Notes: generated by a model from the letters alone, not told the origin. DNA of 64,000 bases from Scytalidium lignicola (GCA_002812745.2 NCSJ02000015.1:1-64000), one strand, 5' to 3'. Positions 43,284 through 58,572 are shown, counted from the first letter of the stretch. Numbers and translations: made by a program.

Positions 43284-44412
43284 GGAGATTCTAGTATGTA
43301 AGGTATTTGCACCGGTATTTAAACTTGTAGTAGTATGATTAGTATACTTGTGTACTTGAGAATTGGCGGGTAGAGGCGGGTCGTGGAACTCCAGGACTGG
43401 CACCACCGCACAGCACCACGCTCAGGGTTCCTACGCTGGTAGGAATTGATTCAGAGGCTGCTCTCGTGGCGCTTCAAATCTGCACAGTTTGAAGGCGATA
43501 GGCGGTGGTCTCCGCATGGCAGGGTGTCAGCCTACCATACCGTCACAAATCTGGACTCTGATGGATCCAAAGGGGAATTTTGCCGCCTGTAGAGAACTCC
43601 AGGCACAGGGTACTTACATTCCGTTCCTCTTCTCGAAGATACATCTCCTCTAGGGTCATTATTGACGTAGTAGGTGTATAATTATAATAATAAGTACAAC
43701 TTTATAAAATCTTATAACAAAAACACATTAAATTTATACATTAACTAAATTTAGTCAACATTAAGCATTTAATCAACTTATAAAAGTAATAATTAACTTT
43801 AATTCTTATGTATTACTACTTAAGAGAGTATATTAAAGGATAAACTAAGTGGTTATCTTAAGACTTAGATAATCGTATTCTTACTAAATTGGATTCAACA
43901 CTCTAAACTAGAGATTACACTTTAATAAACCAAGGTTACTCAACGTAAGCTCAGGGAAATCCTAGAATATTGTCTACACTGTAGCTCTTTTGTAGAATAG
44001 CTAATTAACTCCATTCTACTGTCTCTGAGTAACGTGTGCCTATCGCCACCTCTAGCAATCTGCTTTTGCTCGCTTTTGTAACGTACCAGGGCGTTATGAC
44101 TATAACTAGTTGTGTTATCTGTACAGAGGTAGAGGATATAGCAAATACTATCGTGATAGTTACTTGAAACTCATGGCTTAAGAATTCAATTAAATTAAGC
44201 ACGTCCCTCCTATCTACTGCTTACCACAAGTCTATATAAATAATGAAATCCATTCTAGATCCCATCGCTCCCTTGAATCCCATAAAGTTCCCTGGGACCC
44301 CTGGGATCTGCTTATCTAATGCTTTAATCAGATGGCTCTGCTATGGTCCTGGGATTACTTAGCTCCTAGGACAACTAGTGAACTGGATAGGAAAGAAATA
44401 GTGTATACAGAT
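43284..44412. other. Gene-free region, partly AT-rich
   Basis: After the regulator stop there is about 350 bp of ordinary sequence, then an AT-rich block at about 43670-43870, then mixed sequence up to the stop of the reductase gene. A minus-strand frame at 44005-44202 shows no family resemblance. Nothing else recognised. Confidence 0.4.
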
Positions 44413-46021
<1,609 letters not shown>

Positions 46022-47651
46022 CTGTAACAATGGTTAATTGGTTAATTGTTGAAGAAGCAAATGTTGTTTCTTTTAAAAGACGAGTGGATCCAGACTGAAT
46101 TTCTATCCGAAGTCAACTGAAACATACCTCGGCACAATTCTGGATTACGTTTACGCGATAGGGGCAACTCATTAAATACAGTCCCCAAATACAGCAAAGG
46201 TGGAGCCGTTGATGTCTAGCCTTCGGACCCCACAACCAATCAACGTCATCAGTAAACGGCAGAATTTCTATAAAACTGACATCATTTGCGATGGTAACTA
46301 TGGTTGTGGTGTGGTAGTGGTGACGTTGTTGATAAGTAAATGTCAGTACACTATTAATAATACATAACACGTAGTAAAGATCAGTTAAAAGGTTGAAAAG
46401 TTAATTGTTAGGTAAGTTAACTTAACCTTAGTTGGAAACTTGAGGAATTGTAAGGTCAGGTTTACAACCCTGACCTTTCAGGTTATCTATATCCTTATGG
46501 TTGCATGTGTCTTTTTTGATAAAGTTACTTGTTAGCTGATAAGTTGTTACTGTTTAATTATTTACGTTTTATGCTTATTGACGTTGACAAAACTGTCACT
46601 ATCATTTATATTCTTTTGAACAGTTCTTAGTACACTAATATATATTCTGCCTTTATTTGTGCAGTATTGGTTTAGGAATCTTTATAGATTAGATTTTAAG
46701 TATATTCATAGCATTTTGGTTGGAATTCTTCTTTTACTTGTTTAAAAATTAAAATTAAGTGAGTGCATGCGTAGTGTTGAGTGGAATTGTATGGCTTTTA
46801 ACACTTGATTTAATACTTAAAGTAAACTTCGATTTATTATTAACTTACATTTTGATCTTGAGCTAACATTTGCTGAATGTCAGGGCTCCAACTGGTACCG
46901 TACTTAGCGCACAAAGTTAGATATCATCAAATATAGTATTCACTAATCAATTGAACGGAGATTTTGTCGGCAAGGCTGTGACTATATATTGGAGGTGGCC
47001 GTCCAGTCTCACGTGCTGACTCCGATCATGGGAGACTGCTGCACAGCCACTCTAATACCAATAATTGTTACACAAAGAGCGGGGAAAATCTGAACGAAGA
47101 GACATTGTCAACCCAAAACGGATGCTGAAATATCCATAGCCACTTCTACTCTATCCGTACAAAGATTTATTCTCGGTGATCGTACCCGACGAGCAAGCTC
47201 TTATATATCTGCTTTTCGATTGACAAGAAGAAAAAAGATTGCCTTTCTGCTCCACCAATTCTAGTATATGATATAAATCCATATTTTATCAAACTATTGA
47301 AGAAGATTAAAATCCCATTTCATCTTGAATGAGAGTAGTCGATCTAGCTAATATGGGAGATATGGGGGGATGCCTTCATTATTGAGGAAGTGAACAAAGA
47401 GCAAGACATCGCCAGGAATCCAAGGGGGATACCTAGGAATGGGTCTCTTAGACCCAGGTCATGCTTATCAGGTTACCCGAAATATTGGGAGGCAACGGCG
47501 AGTGCGTATGTTGCCGGGCTCTTCATCCCATTCTTCCCCACGGTCCTAAGACCAAAAACCGCGTTATCCTTGCTAATTGGTAGGGTTATTGTGCTTTTCA
47601 TTCCTACATTTAACATGTGTGTCCACTATAGAAGCAAGTTACCTCGTGAAG
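46022..47651. other. Gene-free region of 1.6 kb
   Basis: Holds the promoter of the reductase gene (near 46022) and the 3' flank of the peptidase gene (near 47651). The section 46380-46860 is AT-rich. Short frames at 47390-47760 do not resemble proteins. No repeat structure recognised. Confidence 0.4.
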
Positions 47652-49105
47652 CTATACTGGCGGGGTTTTCAGGAAACGTACCTGCTGACTCGACATTGGA
47701 CGCCAGACAATCTCATAATAGTCCACAAGAGGGTCTACAGGCTCGGTGTTCCAATATAGTTTAATGACGTTCTGGAGCCAACTCGGTGGCGTCGATTCGT
47801 TTTCTGCGAGAAAGCCAATATTTGTATCATACGTGAAATTTGTCGGCGTGCCAGGTGCATTCGCAATGCTCCAGAGGCTGAGAAAATTGACCCTTCCTAC
47901 GCGAGCCGTGTAGTCAAAGTCAACGAACTCAATTTCGTCGCCATACACAAAGCCGTCCTGAGTGCGGGGGTCTTGATGCTGGTGGAAGAAGTCCTCCTGA
48001 GGCTCCGTAAACCTTATAGCTGGGAAGCCAGCTCTGAGAAAGGACTCGTGGTCGCCGCCTCGGAAGAATCGATCTGGCTTGTAGATGAGCGCGACTTGCA
48101 TGTCTGTTGTTTCCGCAGCGCCCGCATTGACTTCTTGAACGAATCTCCCTAAGTGGCGAGACGGTGTGTCATCTTGGTAGCCTGTGGATGTGATCTCTTC
48201 AATGACATCGGCCGGCAAGGTCAACCAGTCTGTGCCGGCGCCAAAGATACGGATGGTATGTTGATTCAAAGGATCAAATGGAGCGTTCGAACCCGAGCCA
48301 ACAATGTCATCGTTGAAATTGCCTTGCACATTCACCGAAGCATTCTTCACTGTATTATATTAGATTGAGCTATATATTAGAGCAAGAACATACGTGTCTG
48401 GGCAAGAAAGTTACTACCATATAATCCTTGCTCCTCTCCAGCTACAGCTGCAATGATAATACTCGCTGCTGGAGGAGTTTTGGTCACCACTGAGGCAAGC
48501 ACGCGGACCATCTCTAAAGCAATGGCTACAGCGCTCGCATTATCATCTGCACCAGGAGCGTCATTTATGAAGTCGCTATTGTTGAGCCTCCTGGAATCAT
48601 AGTGCCCCGTGTAAACATATGTTCGATTGGGGTCTACGGAGCTAGTGATCTCCGCCTGGACATTGCATAGTTTGACTGCGATAAGTAGGTCGCTATCCGG
48701 ATCTGCTGGCTGGTCGTAACATGGCATCGAGACCTTTATCAAGCCTTTTGAGGGCGCTGCTAGCGCGGTCATCTCCTTTAAGAGCCATTCTCGAGCCGCT
48801 CCAATGCCTCTCGTGCTGCTCGTAGTTGTGGAAGCTGTGTTGCGTGTACCAAAATTGACTAAAGTTTGGATGGTCGATTGGATGCGAGCTGGATCGATCT
48901 CCTTGAGGTACGAGAGGATCTTAGGGTCCGTCTTCTGCGGTATGAGTGGCACACCGATATTCGACGGGGGCCAATTGCCAGCACCCCAGTTTGCAAACCC
49001 ATTAGATCCAAAGGTAATTGAGAGCGGTTTATCGACATACCCTTGTTCAGCACGAGCAACGAACGTCACGCCGAGCAGGAAGAAAAAGGTTATAAAGAGG
49101 ATCAT
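47652..49105 (-). CDS. Secreted M28 zinc aminopeptidase/peptidase
   Basis: Predicted extracellular metallopeptidase of 469 residues in two exons, 49105-48394 and 48349-47652. The protein starts with a signal peptide (MILFITFFFLLGVTFVARA). Zinc ligands are visible in order: His and Asp in YVYTGHYDSRR, Asp in APGADDNASA, Glu pair in AVAGEEQGLYGS, a later Asp in RGGDHESFLRAGFPA, and His in EDFFHQHQDP. This is the M28 arrangement with two co-catalytic zincs. A C-terminal fibronectin-like stretch (PGTPTNFTYDTN...) follows. A GTG at 49144 would extend the frame, but the ATG at 49105 directly precedes the signal peptide and is preferred. With the S53 peptidase next to it, it may contribute to external protein digestion. 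Confidence 0.88.
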
Positions 49106-50768
49106 ATTCAACCAAATCTTGCTGCCGAGACCAGGCGAAATCACGTTGAGCGCTTCTCTCCATCACGCGAGATGTTTCCTTTTATTGCTTCCATTGGAGC
49201 TCCAGAGCTTACTGTAGTAGGAAGCTTAATAGGATATAAGCTCTCGTGCTGTACACATTAGGGTATTAACTGCTTACCATTGAAGGAAGGTGTCAGCAGA
49301 AGTGCAAGGGAGCACCGATAACAGATAGGAGATACATGGATGACGGGATCCGTGTGGAAAATGGAAGAGTTCGAGCTTCAGATATTCAAGTTTATCTACC
49401 CGCGAAGTATGCTCTAGATACTATCTAGAGACTAATGCCTCTGATTGGATGTTTATGGCATAATTTTGCACAATTACAGTTTTTGCACCGGCCTAAGAGA
49501 TACCTCATAGGTGGGAGGTAGGTTCCTAGGGAACAGGGTCAGCAGCCACGTGTATCATACCTGCAGTATTACGCGTCCGTGTAAACAGCCTAAAATGTAA
49601 TTCTAACTTTGTTCAAGTAGCTGCATAATACAGTATTATGCCTTGCTGGAGAAAGAGGGATATATTCAGTAATATCGAGGAAATTTTCGCATCTGTACGG
49701 AGGTACTAAGGTTGATAATGTGCTAAACTATCTGGGTCTAACAAGATGCAGCTATTCTTTCTATAGCCTAATCTCGGAAATATTAGCACAAGCACGGTAT
49801 CAACAAGTCTAACCACAGGAAAGGACGGCCACTATAACAACAGCATTTGAATATCAATTTTCAAGTTAAAAGCTCACTATTTTACTAGCTAACAACGCTC
49901 ACTAACTGGACAATATATCTTTAAAAATCACCAGAGCTTCTATTCCAGTAAAATAAGATTACGGACAATTTTACGTCACCAATTTAAATATTAATTTAAG
50001 TCCCTAATTGTTTATTTCAATTACTCTAAGGGAAAATCTTTTTNATAACATACTTTAAAGTCGAAAAAAGAATACAACGTGTAAGTATAATTGATAATTC
50101 GATTCTTTTGATTTAATCTTAACTCTATAAACAGTGCCTCAAAAGTGTTATAAGTTTGTAGAATGCACAGTGTACAAGTGTTGAGTCGTTGCATTCCAGT
50201 AAAGTTTAGTGTATCTTAGCGGAAATATTTTAAGCTTCTTTCTCACTAAGTCGTCCACAAGGTTACAATATGGTAGATTCCAATCATTGTATTTTTACAG
50301 TAAGCTACACATACCTACTAAAAAAAAATACGTGAAGTTATGCATTTATGACAACCAACATTGCTCCAATTTCAACGGTGGAATCTGATACCTCGGTGAG
50401 AGTCGCGTGACGAGTTACCCTTTTTAACCGTTTGAAGTCAGGATGAGCACTTATTCCTTTACAGAGCAATTATCGTACAAGTGCTATTTAATATCGGACT
50501 AGGCATAACTCTCAACACATTGAGCTATATTGAACCCTTGCATTTGATCGACGCTGGCATTCAAAAGGGGAACAAAGTGTGTTGGATAACCTACTTGCAC
50601 TTGTCACATTGATTGGCTATTGGCATAACATCCAGCACGATATTCAATCTTTCATACTTGGATACTATCAGGGGATTATGAATCCGAATATACTATTGGA
50701 CCTATAACCTCGAAAATTTACTATCACATCTGAGTAGCTCCTGTCTAGTCTATACTAGTACATCAATG
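49106..50768. other. Gene-free region between the two peptidase genes
   Basis: Promoter of the M28 gene near 49106 and 3' flank of the S53 gene near 50768. The section 49850-50350 is AT-rich with an N at 50044. No gene, RNA or mobile element recognised. Confidence 0.4.
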
Positions 50769-53283
50769 CTATACTCCCATCAGAACTTCTAATAGAACTG
50801 GGAAATTCGGGGAGCTATAAAAGAAGGTCAGCCCATACTGCAACACAATTTGACACGGAAATCAAACAACACTACTTACCCAAGTCCTGTTACAGGATCC
50901 CAACCCTTAGCAGCAGGGAAACCAGGTGAGCCACACCCAGGGTTGCTACCTTCAGTGATATCGTTGAATGCTTCGGGGTGTTGGTACTGCAAAAAGGTTT
51001 TACCGTTAGCATTATTTCCTCTCCAAGTAGCCAAGGCGCAGAGAATCCTTGTTCTCTTGCTCCGCTCCGGTTGGGAAATATGACGAGTCTTAACTTACCA
51101 ACACAGGGTGGATGAATCCTAAAGAACTCTTGCCAGCCGCAATACGCTCTTCATTGACAAGGTTTAAGACAGCTCCCCAGACAGGTGATGACAAAGACGT
51201 TCCACCTACTAACCACCAGGAGCCATTGGAGTAAACGACCTGGCGGTCTCCCACAGCGCCCACATCGGGGTATGCACGTCCACCATGGTGGTACACACCG
51301 CCAGTCACACTGCTGAAGTTACCATCGACGACGAAATGATGGTATCCGTCGAAGGGTAGGCTAGATTCAACCTGGTCAAAATAAGCAGAGACAGCGTCAC
51401 GCTGGTAGCTAGGAATTCCAAAGACGTTGGAGAAACCGCCACCGCTGGGGAAACGCGCGGTCGCAACTTCATGCAGTTTCTCGCCTGGTGTTGGAGGAGT
51501 TGAGTTGTCAAAGCGGTCCCACTCCGTGCTGCCGACGGAGAGCACATAAGGGCACGTGCTGGCGAAGTCAGGATCGAACATCTTGCCGTCTGCGCCGAAG
51601 CATACATCACCGCCGACGCCAGAGTCGCCGGACGACATGACAATGGTTGTTCCTTGGAGAGCGAGCTTCATCCATTCGTTGCACTGTCGCTTTATGTAGA
51701 AATCGGGCAACCCAGCCTCGTCGACACCATATGAGATAGAGATAACGTTAGTTGGCTTATAGACACCACATTGTAATTGACCTGTGTAACCACCAGGATT
51801 CGGATCGGGATAAGCTGGATCTAAGCACGCTTCCTCGGTACAATCGCCTGTCTCACCGAAAGCGCTGTAGGTGCAGTAACTTCCATCTATAGCATCAAGG
51901 AAGGCTGTGTAGGTAGAATTAGCTCAATATTCCATTATCACAATTGGAAACTCGAGGCTTAACTTACTGTTCCAGAATCCATTGAAGTTCCCGGTTGACT
52001 CATAGTACTCGTCATCCTCCTGGAAAAGAACGAGCTTCTGTGGGTAAATAAGAGGCCACGAAGCGTCGAAATCCAAGCCAGCCTCAAGATCAATGGGCAC
52101 AAACTCGGTCGTATCTTCGGTGGCTCCGATAGCACCGTCAATCAGACGCTCTTCGGGATAAGTGCCGTTAGGGATATTGCTAATGCAAAGTTAAAAAAGG
52201 ACTCATTAAATAAAATCGTACACGAGGCACAGATCTCTCTTACGGATAGAGGGTGCTGAAGAAAATATCGAGATCAGCTCTGCTATAGTGAACATCAAGA
52301 CTCTCAAAGATGCCGAGCTCGTTTCCAGGCGCAGATTTCGTAGCGTTAGGAATGCTGTACTGGACTAAAGTAAACAGTCGTTAGATTTTGGATGCCTGGC
52401 AATCGCCTGAAAGGACATTAGTATACCTCTTGTGCACTCAGCCGTAACGTAGACGTCGCAAGTGCTGGAATTAGGGTTTGGAAATGCTGGGAGCTGAGTG
52501 ATGAGTGGTTTCGCAATTACACGTTTATCCAATCCTGGATTTCGTGCAGCCTTGGCAGTCCTTTGGCGGAGTCTAGTACCAGGAGTCACGTAGTCAATAT
52601 GCTCCCGAATGTGGGTTGGGACGTGGTATTCCTCTGTCGAAATATCATAAGTACCAGAGATATGCTCCCAGACCCAGAAATCTGCGACAAGCAGCTCTTC
52701 GGCTTCGGCGACTGTAGCATCAAATTGAATCCACTTAATAACCCAGGCCGTTAGCATTTGGGAGGTTTCATTTCGTAAGATGGTAGTGGGAGGTTCACCT
52801 GTTTATTGGCAGATACCGCAAAGCGATCAGCACTGACTCCAGATACGACGAGCCACTCCGTGACGGCTTCAACAGTAGACGGGTGCGGAGCGAAGTAGTC
52901 AATAACCTCTTCCGCGTTCATGTGTTTACCATAATTAGCAGATCCTGGAGTTGAACTTGCATGGGCATCAGCAGCATATTCTACGTTCTGGCTCAAGTCG
53001 CCAATTTCAAGTCTCATGCTTACATGTCCATGAGCTTTTCATGACCGGCGTCGAGATTGGACTGCTTCAGGCCAATTCGCATGGGCAAGATCTCATCGTC
53101 TGTCATCTTAGATCTCCTAGTCCACTGTTTCGACCAGTGAGGCAAATGACGCTCGTGAAGGCTGTGCGTGGAAGGGACTTCACGCTTTGGCCGAGCTACA
53201 GCATACTCGGGGGAGAGAGGGCTGGCCATAGCCTCGAGAACGAGGCTGCCAGCCAAGGCTGCGACAAGAGAATTGAGCAGCAT
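50769..53283 (-). CDS. Secreted sedolisin-family tripeptidyl peptidase (S53)
   Basis: Predicted acid serine-carboxyl peptidase releasing tripeptides from N-termini. Eight exons: 53283-53024, 52955-52799, 52733-52427, 52364-52244, 52179-51968, 51904-51099, 50986-50880 and 50814-50769, summing to 2016 nt and 671 residues. A signal peptide (MLLNSLVAALAGSLVLEAMA) is followed by a pro-domain containing NYGKHMNAEEV and the HVPTHIREHIDYVTPG boundary. Catalytic Glu (about 314) and Asp (about 318) lie in DLEAGLDFDASW, the oxyanion Asp in MSSGDSGVGG, and Ser (about 589) in VGGTSLSSPVWG. Calcium-site residues are in FNDITEGSNPGC and GWDPVTGLG. All key residues are present, so it should be active. Confidence 0.92.
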
Positions 53284-54782
53284 GGTTCGTCCTTTTGTCT
53301 ACTGTCACAATGCACGAAGGAGCTCTAGGGAGGATGACCGGAGGCAGCGTCGACCAGCTGTGAAGGGCTGGAGAAAAAGAACGGGGGATCATAAGCGTAG
53401 AAGTACTCTGTCGACATCTGAATGTCGGCATCCGTGACCATCCTATCATCGGCTTCTAGGATCCGAAAGAGGATTGATAATCCCCTCTTTCTCACGTGTA
53501 TTCATCCCCGTATTGAAACACGGCAGGAAGATAAGCTGATTTAGGCAAATGAGCTTATAAATGTCTTCTTAATCAGGGCAGAACTGCGAAATAGTCACAA
53601 GGTGTGCTTTGCACTACGCTGCACAATATGGTCTACATGGTATCTGGTTGGTGATATATTTCGTAGCTCCTGCCAGATCGAGGTCTAGACAAGTTCGCCA
53701 TGTTTACATGCCGGCGCGCAAATACACGCATCCCCGTGATCCGCGGTACGACCTTCTTGATCTGGCTTACTGCTAAATTGCATATCAACTCGGCTTTCCT
53801 GCGCACGTAAGCATGTAGGAAAACCAGTAACTAAAAACTGACAGAGAAAATCTTAGGGTGGTAGAACCCCTTTTAATCTGAAGGAAATTGAACACTTTAT
53901 GCATTATGCCATAGCTTCAATATGGTTTAGCTTGCGTGGATGTTTCGCATCCGGTTGGTGTGCCTGATTGATGTTCAGGCAATCACGTGGTATTACCTAA
54001 AAGCTTACAAGGATTAATTAAGTTAATTAGTATGCATAATGCATAAGTTATGTTATATTGATTTCTCACGTAATGTACAAATTTGCACAATCTGAGCCAA
54101 TTCCGCCAGAACAAGGTATATTAATTTCTAGATTGTTGGTTTCAACATCATTAATTCCTTTATTAGTTATCCCTTAATTAAAAACTTCTTTCAACCTATA
54201 TATCATTTATTAAAGCCCCATCCTTGGTCCTCGTGCTTTGTGTAGCAAGATCATTATGTATCAGCACAAAAGCTTTGGATCTTTTTCTCGCTAGTAGGTA
54301 AGAGAGAGGCGTTTTCATTTCAATTGAATAAGAGTACAGAAAATAAAAGAAAGAGGAAAAGAGCGTAATCAACTTTGGATCAGCTAGTAGAGAAGCCCAA
54401 TTTTTTATGTACTTGTACTGTACACGTCTGAAACTGTTCTTTGCGTGAGGGCAGATCCGTTCTGTACAAATTAAAATTCGAACTGCCCTGCATTGGAATT
54501 CCTGCCGTTTCTACTAAACTTAGCTTCGATATATGTTTTTGTCTTTTCGTACTTTAGATATGCTTAGAGCATAGCAGTCAAATAGTTCAGGCACAGGCCC
54601 ATATATATAATTATATAAAATTATTCGGATTATACTGCTTTTATAAATAATACCAGCTATAATATTAAAATCCCTGGGCAACTTTATATGTTTTTTTCAC
54701 ACTAAAATACCTAGGTTTTTATTGGTCCAAAATCCACGGTCAGCCGTGCCCTGAGCAGAGGAATTGGGATAGGCTTCTCCTA
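53284..54782. other. Gene-free region
   Basis: Promoter of the S53 peptidase near 53284 and 3' flank of the MFS gene near 54782. From about 53990 the sequence is AT-rich (for example 54030-54200 and 54540-54720). The peptidase leader at 53320-53450 is G/C-rich. No gene or repeat recognised. Confidence 0.4.
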
Positions 54783-57526
54783 TCAAACCTTCGAAACATC
54801 CCCTACCAGCTCCTCCCTCGGCTTCCCCCCAATACTTTCCACAATACTATCCATTTCATGATGATGTCCCACCCGATGCCCATGCCCTGTCTGGATTAAG
54901 TCAGGATTCTGCTCTTGCAGCAGAGCGAAGTTTTTCTCTGCCTCCCAGACCCAGATGGACTTGCTTGCAAACAGGAGATCCATCTCCTCGAGTGTGCGGT
55001 GGTTCGTCTCGGGATAGAGGGCATAGATGATGGGGATGGCGACGAAGTTGCACGCACCGAAGATGTAGAGCGTTTTTTNCTTCGAGAGCACTAAACATTA
55101 CAGGGCAGAGAAGGGTCTGGATATTTGAGTTAGTTGAGGGATGGAAATGACGGTTGGAATAGAGGAGGTGGTGCTTACGAGCCAGCCATTGCCGATGGAC
55201 CAGCCGAGGACGCCCCAGGCGTTGCCTTTGGCGCGGACTTGGAGAGGGAAAATCTCTGCAGGGTAGAGGAGGGGCACGGTGAGCCATGTTGCGCCGAATA
55301 CGGACGTGAATATAAATACGAAGCTGGCGGAAGCAGCACCTAAAAGTTACATTAGTAGCGCGATTCTTGGATAGTGGTCGAAAGATTTAAAGCACTCACC
55401 AGCACGGGTAGCGACCTCGGATCCTGTGGGACTATTCAAACCTAGACGGGCCACTATGATCTTATATTAGCTTTCTCCACACATTGAGCGTCGAGGGTTA
55501 TGATGGAACCTACATCCTCCAGCAAGGAACATGGAGACACCTTGGCCGATCGATCCTGATTTCACATATAGTCAGATGCAAATATCAATAGTATAGATGG
55601 TACTCAGGTTCATACGTACCCCAATACAGCGTCTTTCGTCTGCCAATCCTATCCAATGTGAAGACGCATATGAGTGTTGAGAGCTTGAAAAGTCAGTCAG
55701 TTCTGAGAGCCCGAACAAGACTGGGGCGGGAAGGATATGTAAAGTACCATATAGAAGGTATTATTCAACCCTGAAATCCATTGGCTTTTCGAAGCATTAA
55801 AACCCGCAATTCCTAGATTCTGTTTAGACATGGGACTTCACACTTGATAGAAATATTGGAAACTCACGGAAGATAGTGGGAGCGTAGATCGTGACGCCAG
55901 CTTTATTCTTCATGTCAGCAGCTACCTCTCAAGATAGCAAAATGTACTTACCAATACCAACCCACTCCTGCATAATCGTCAACCAAACTACTAGTTGAAC
56001 TCTGCGTGCGGTATGGAGGTCGCTATAATTTAGATTAGTTGCTGAATTCAATCAATTCATCGTTCTTCGAGACTCACCCCGATCCAATACCAAATAACAT
56101 ATGCTATCGTCCAATGAGCATATAATTTAACCCTACAGCTTGGAAACTTACATAATATGTGTTTCCATGTGTAGTTCTTTTCTCCAGTTCCACGATATGT
56201 TTGATGTCTAATCAAGTTTAGGATAAGTCTCAAAGACCTTGACGCTGAAATTTAATTGCGTGCATACCTTGGAACTCAAGCTCTGCCGCTTCAGCGCCTT
56301 CGCCTTCTGTTCCGCGCAGACGACCAAGAATAAATCTCCTGAGTTATTGTTAATTATCATCCTGCATTCGCAGCAAAACGCGAGTCGCTAGAATAGCGAA
56401 GACCTACGCTTCCTCATCGCGCCCAACCTTTGCCAGCCAGCGAGGAGATTCGGGGAACCACCAGACGGAAACAAAAAGTAGAATAAGAGGGATGATTTGG
56501 AATGCTATTGCAAATCTCCATCGGATTGGAGAGGCTCCACCATCGATATAGCTTAGGCCACTGGGACAGCGTTAATGTATGTAGATGCCAGAAATGAGGG
56601 GGGCCAGAGAAATACAATTCAAGCCAGTAGGCAACGAAAACACCTTGAAAGAACAAAATGGTTAGTACAGTCCTGACACCTCTACCAACTTTCAGCGAAG
56701 AAAATCAGACTAACCTGCGATATTCAAGGTGAATTCAATAGCGACGAACTGTCCTCTTGACTTGTGCGATGCTGTCTCAGTAGCCCATACGGGCGTCACA
56801 GCATTAAGCACTCCTAGGTTGCATTAGAACTTCGTGGTCATCATTTGTAAAGGCGGAAGAGGAAAGCCTCACCTGTGCCACCACCATTAATCAGGCGCGC
56901 GAAGATCATCCAGACATGATTCTGAGCCGAGCATTGGAGGCAAGCTCCAAAAATTGCCCATGCAGTACCCAAACCAAGGGCTCGAATCCGACCTATTTTA
57001 TCTCCAAGCCAGCCACCAAACAGACAACCCACAGTCGTGCCGAGATAGTAGACGGACACCTGTATTTGTTAGGACGACCCTCCATACGCGGCGGCTTGGA
57101 GGACTTGGAAGAGAACCTACAATTCCACCTTGTAGTAGTGTATTTGTTATCACTGGATTTTCGTTCTCGTCGACATAGCCAAACCCCATCAGATAAATAT
57201 AATCTAGCAGAGCACCATGTTAGAGATTCCGCTTCAGTACAAAATTTTGTAGAACTTGTTTTTCACCTTTTGCGTTATTGACACCGCCCATTACACCTTG
57301 GTCGTAACTATTTGCCCATGGTTAACGCCGAGGGTCTCGCTCACTAAGGTACAAAGGAAATCACGCACCCGAAGAAAAATATAGACAAGCTTGCGATGCA
57401 GTTGATCCTGTAGTGCAAAGTCAGTACATGCACCTTCTGAGAAGTGAAGGAAACAAATGCATACGCAATTAACAGACTCTTTTCCTTGAACACGTGCGAG
57501 ACGTTCCATCTCTTGATCTGCTCCAT
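54783..57526 (-). CDS. MFS sugar transporter, intron-rich
   Basis: Predicted plasma-membrane sugar porter, probably about 540 residues, split by many short introns. The first exon starts MEQIKRWNVSHVFKEKS at 57526 and splices to INCIASLSIFFFG, then YDQGVMGGVNNAK, the extracellular loop MGFGYVDENENPVITN, and SVYYLGTTVGCLFGGWLGDK. Later exons give ARLINGGGTG, FGLSYIDGGASPIRWR, PESPRWLAKVGRDEEA and finally ALYPETNHRTLEEMDLLF. These are canonical sugar-porter motifs. An N at 55079 beside a T6 run shifts the frame; leaving it out restores SALEEKTLYIFG, so it is an assembly artefact. I did not fix every internal exon. It lies upstream of an FMO/SDR pair and might import their substrate. Confidence 0.85.
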
Positions 57527-57811
57527 GCTGTCTATTTTATTGTATCTCAGACAGAGACACTGTACCTACTGTCTAACGTAAAGTTAAGGCACGTAACTAT
57601 TAAAGAACCCTCTAAACAAGATCAATCAGATCAGTCAATCGAGCCGAGATAATGACAATACAAAAAATAATATAATGTGCAGGAGTAAGTAGATCGGACA
57701 AAGTCCTATTCCCACTTATTAATCCACCGCTTCAACCCATTGTTTTTATTTCCTCTTCTGCCAGGAATCTGAGGCAGAATCTCCGGTAAGTATTGATTGC
57801 AACAATACAGT

Positions 57812-57836
57812 GGGAGTGGGAGTGGGATGGGGCGGG
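57812..57836 (+). promoter_or_regulatory. G-quadruplex-type motif
   Basis: Five runs of three or four G occur with spacers of 3, 3, 2 and 1 bases, matching the canonical G4 pattern. It lies about 290 bp upstream of the transporter start codon, on the strand opposite to its coding strand. Any regulatory effect is inferred. Confidence 0.55.
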
Positions 57837-58463
57837 CGCGTCAGAATCTGGAGATGCCGTCCGGGTGCGGAGACTAATAGTGGGCGTAATAGTCGGGATT
57901 TCCTATTATGGCGACAACGACAGGGTCGCTAGAAGCTGGGGAGCTGGGGATCAGATTCTGGGGATGATCCGGCAATTTCCCGAGTGGAAAACGGTAAGAT
58001 CATTGGTCGTGTAGACTTATAAGTGTTGGCATTAATTCCGAGTGGAGAGAGGGGTTCGGCTAAAGTGATGTTTATTTATGGGTTAAGGTGGAAATAACCA
58101 TCTAGTCCGTTTTATAAATAATTTATAGAACTGCTTGAATAACCTCTAAGTACAGATGCAAAGCATGAACTTATCCAAGTTCAATGATCATCAGAGTATC
58201 ACTTACAGCGAAGATGCTATCAATAGATACTGTAGAAGTCAAGTATAGCTGGTAGTAGCAGAGCTATGAACGAGTCGACATCTTCCGTCGAATCTTAGTA
58301 AGGATGGTGAAAGAGAGATCTAAGGCATTGAAGTACAAGTAATAATATCTAAAAGAGCTGATCGTTAAGAAATGATAGTCATTGGCACAGTCGTACAGTA
58401 AAGTAATATCCCTCCTACCTTGGCTTGGGTAGGAGCAATGATCAGGCAAATTAAAGCAAATCT

Positions 58464-58481
58464 ATTGCCATTGCCATTGCC
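58464..58481. repeat. Short hexanucleotide repeat (ATTGCC x3)
   Basis: Three exact ATTGCC units followed by a degenerate fourth (ATTGTC). It lies in the 3' flank of the monooxygenase gene and is probably a simple microsatellite. Confidence 0.75.
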
Positions 58482-58572
58482 ATTGTCATGTCATCCCATC
58501 TGTCCCTACATACCATCACCGTCTCCAACTAACAGCTAATTAAAGTTTCCCAGCCTAGGTGTCACTCACCCT

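Larger units (their letters stand above)
57527..58572. promoter_or_regulatory. Intergenic: MFS promoter and 3' flank of the monooxygenase
   Basis: No gene supported. Contains a G-rich tract with quadruplex potential at 57812-57836 and an ATTGCC hexanucleotide repeat at 58464-58481, listed separately. A 73-codon frame at 57793-58014 overlaps the G-rich tract and is considered fortuitous. Confidence 0.4.
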
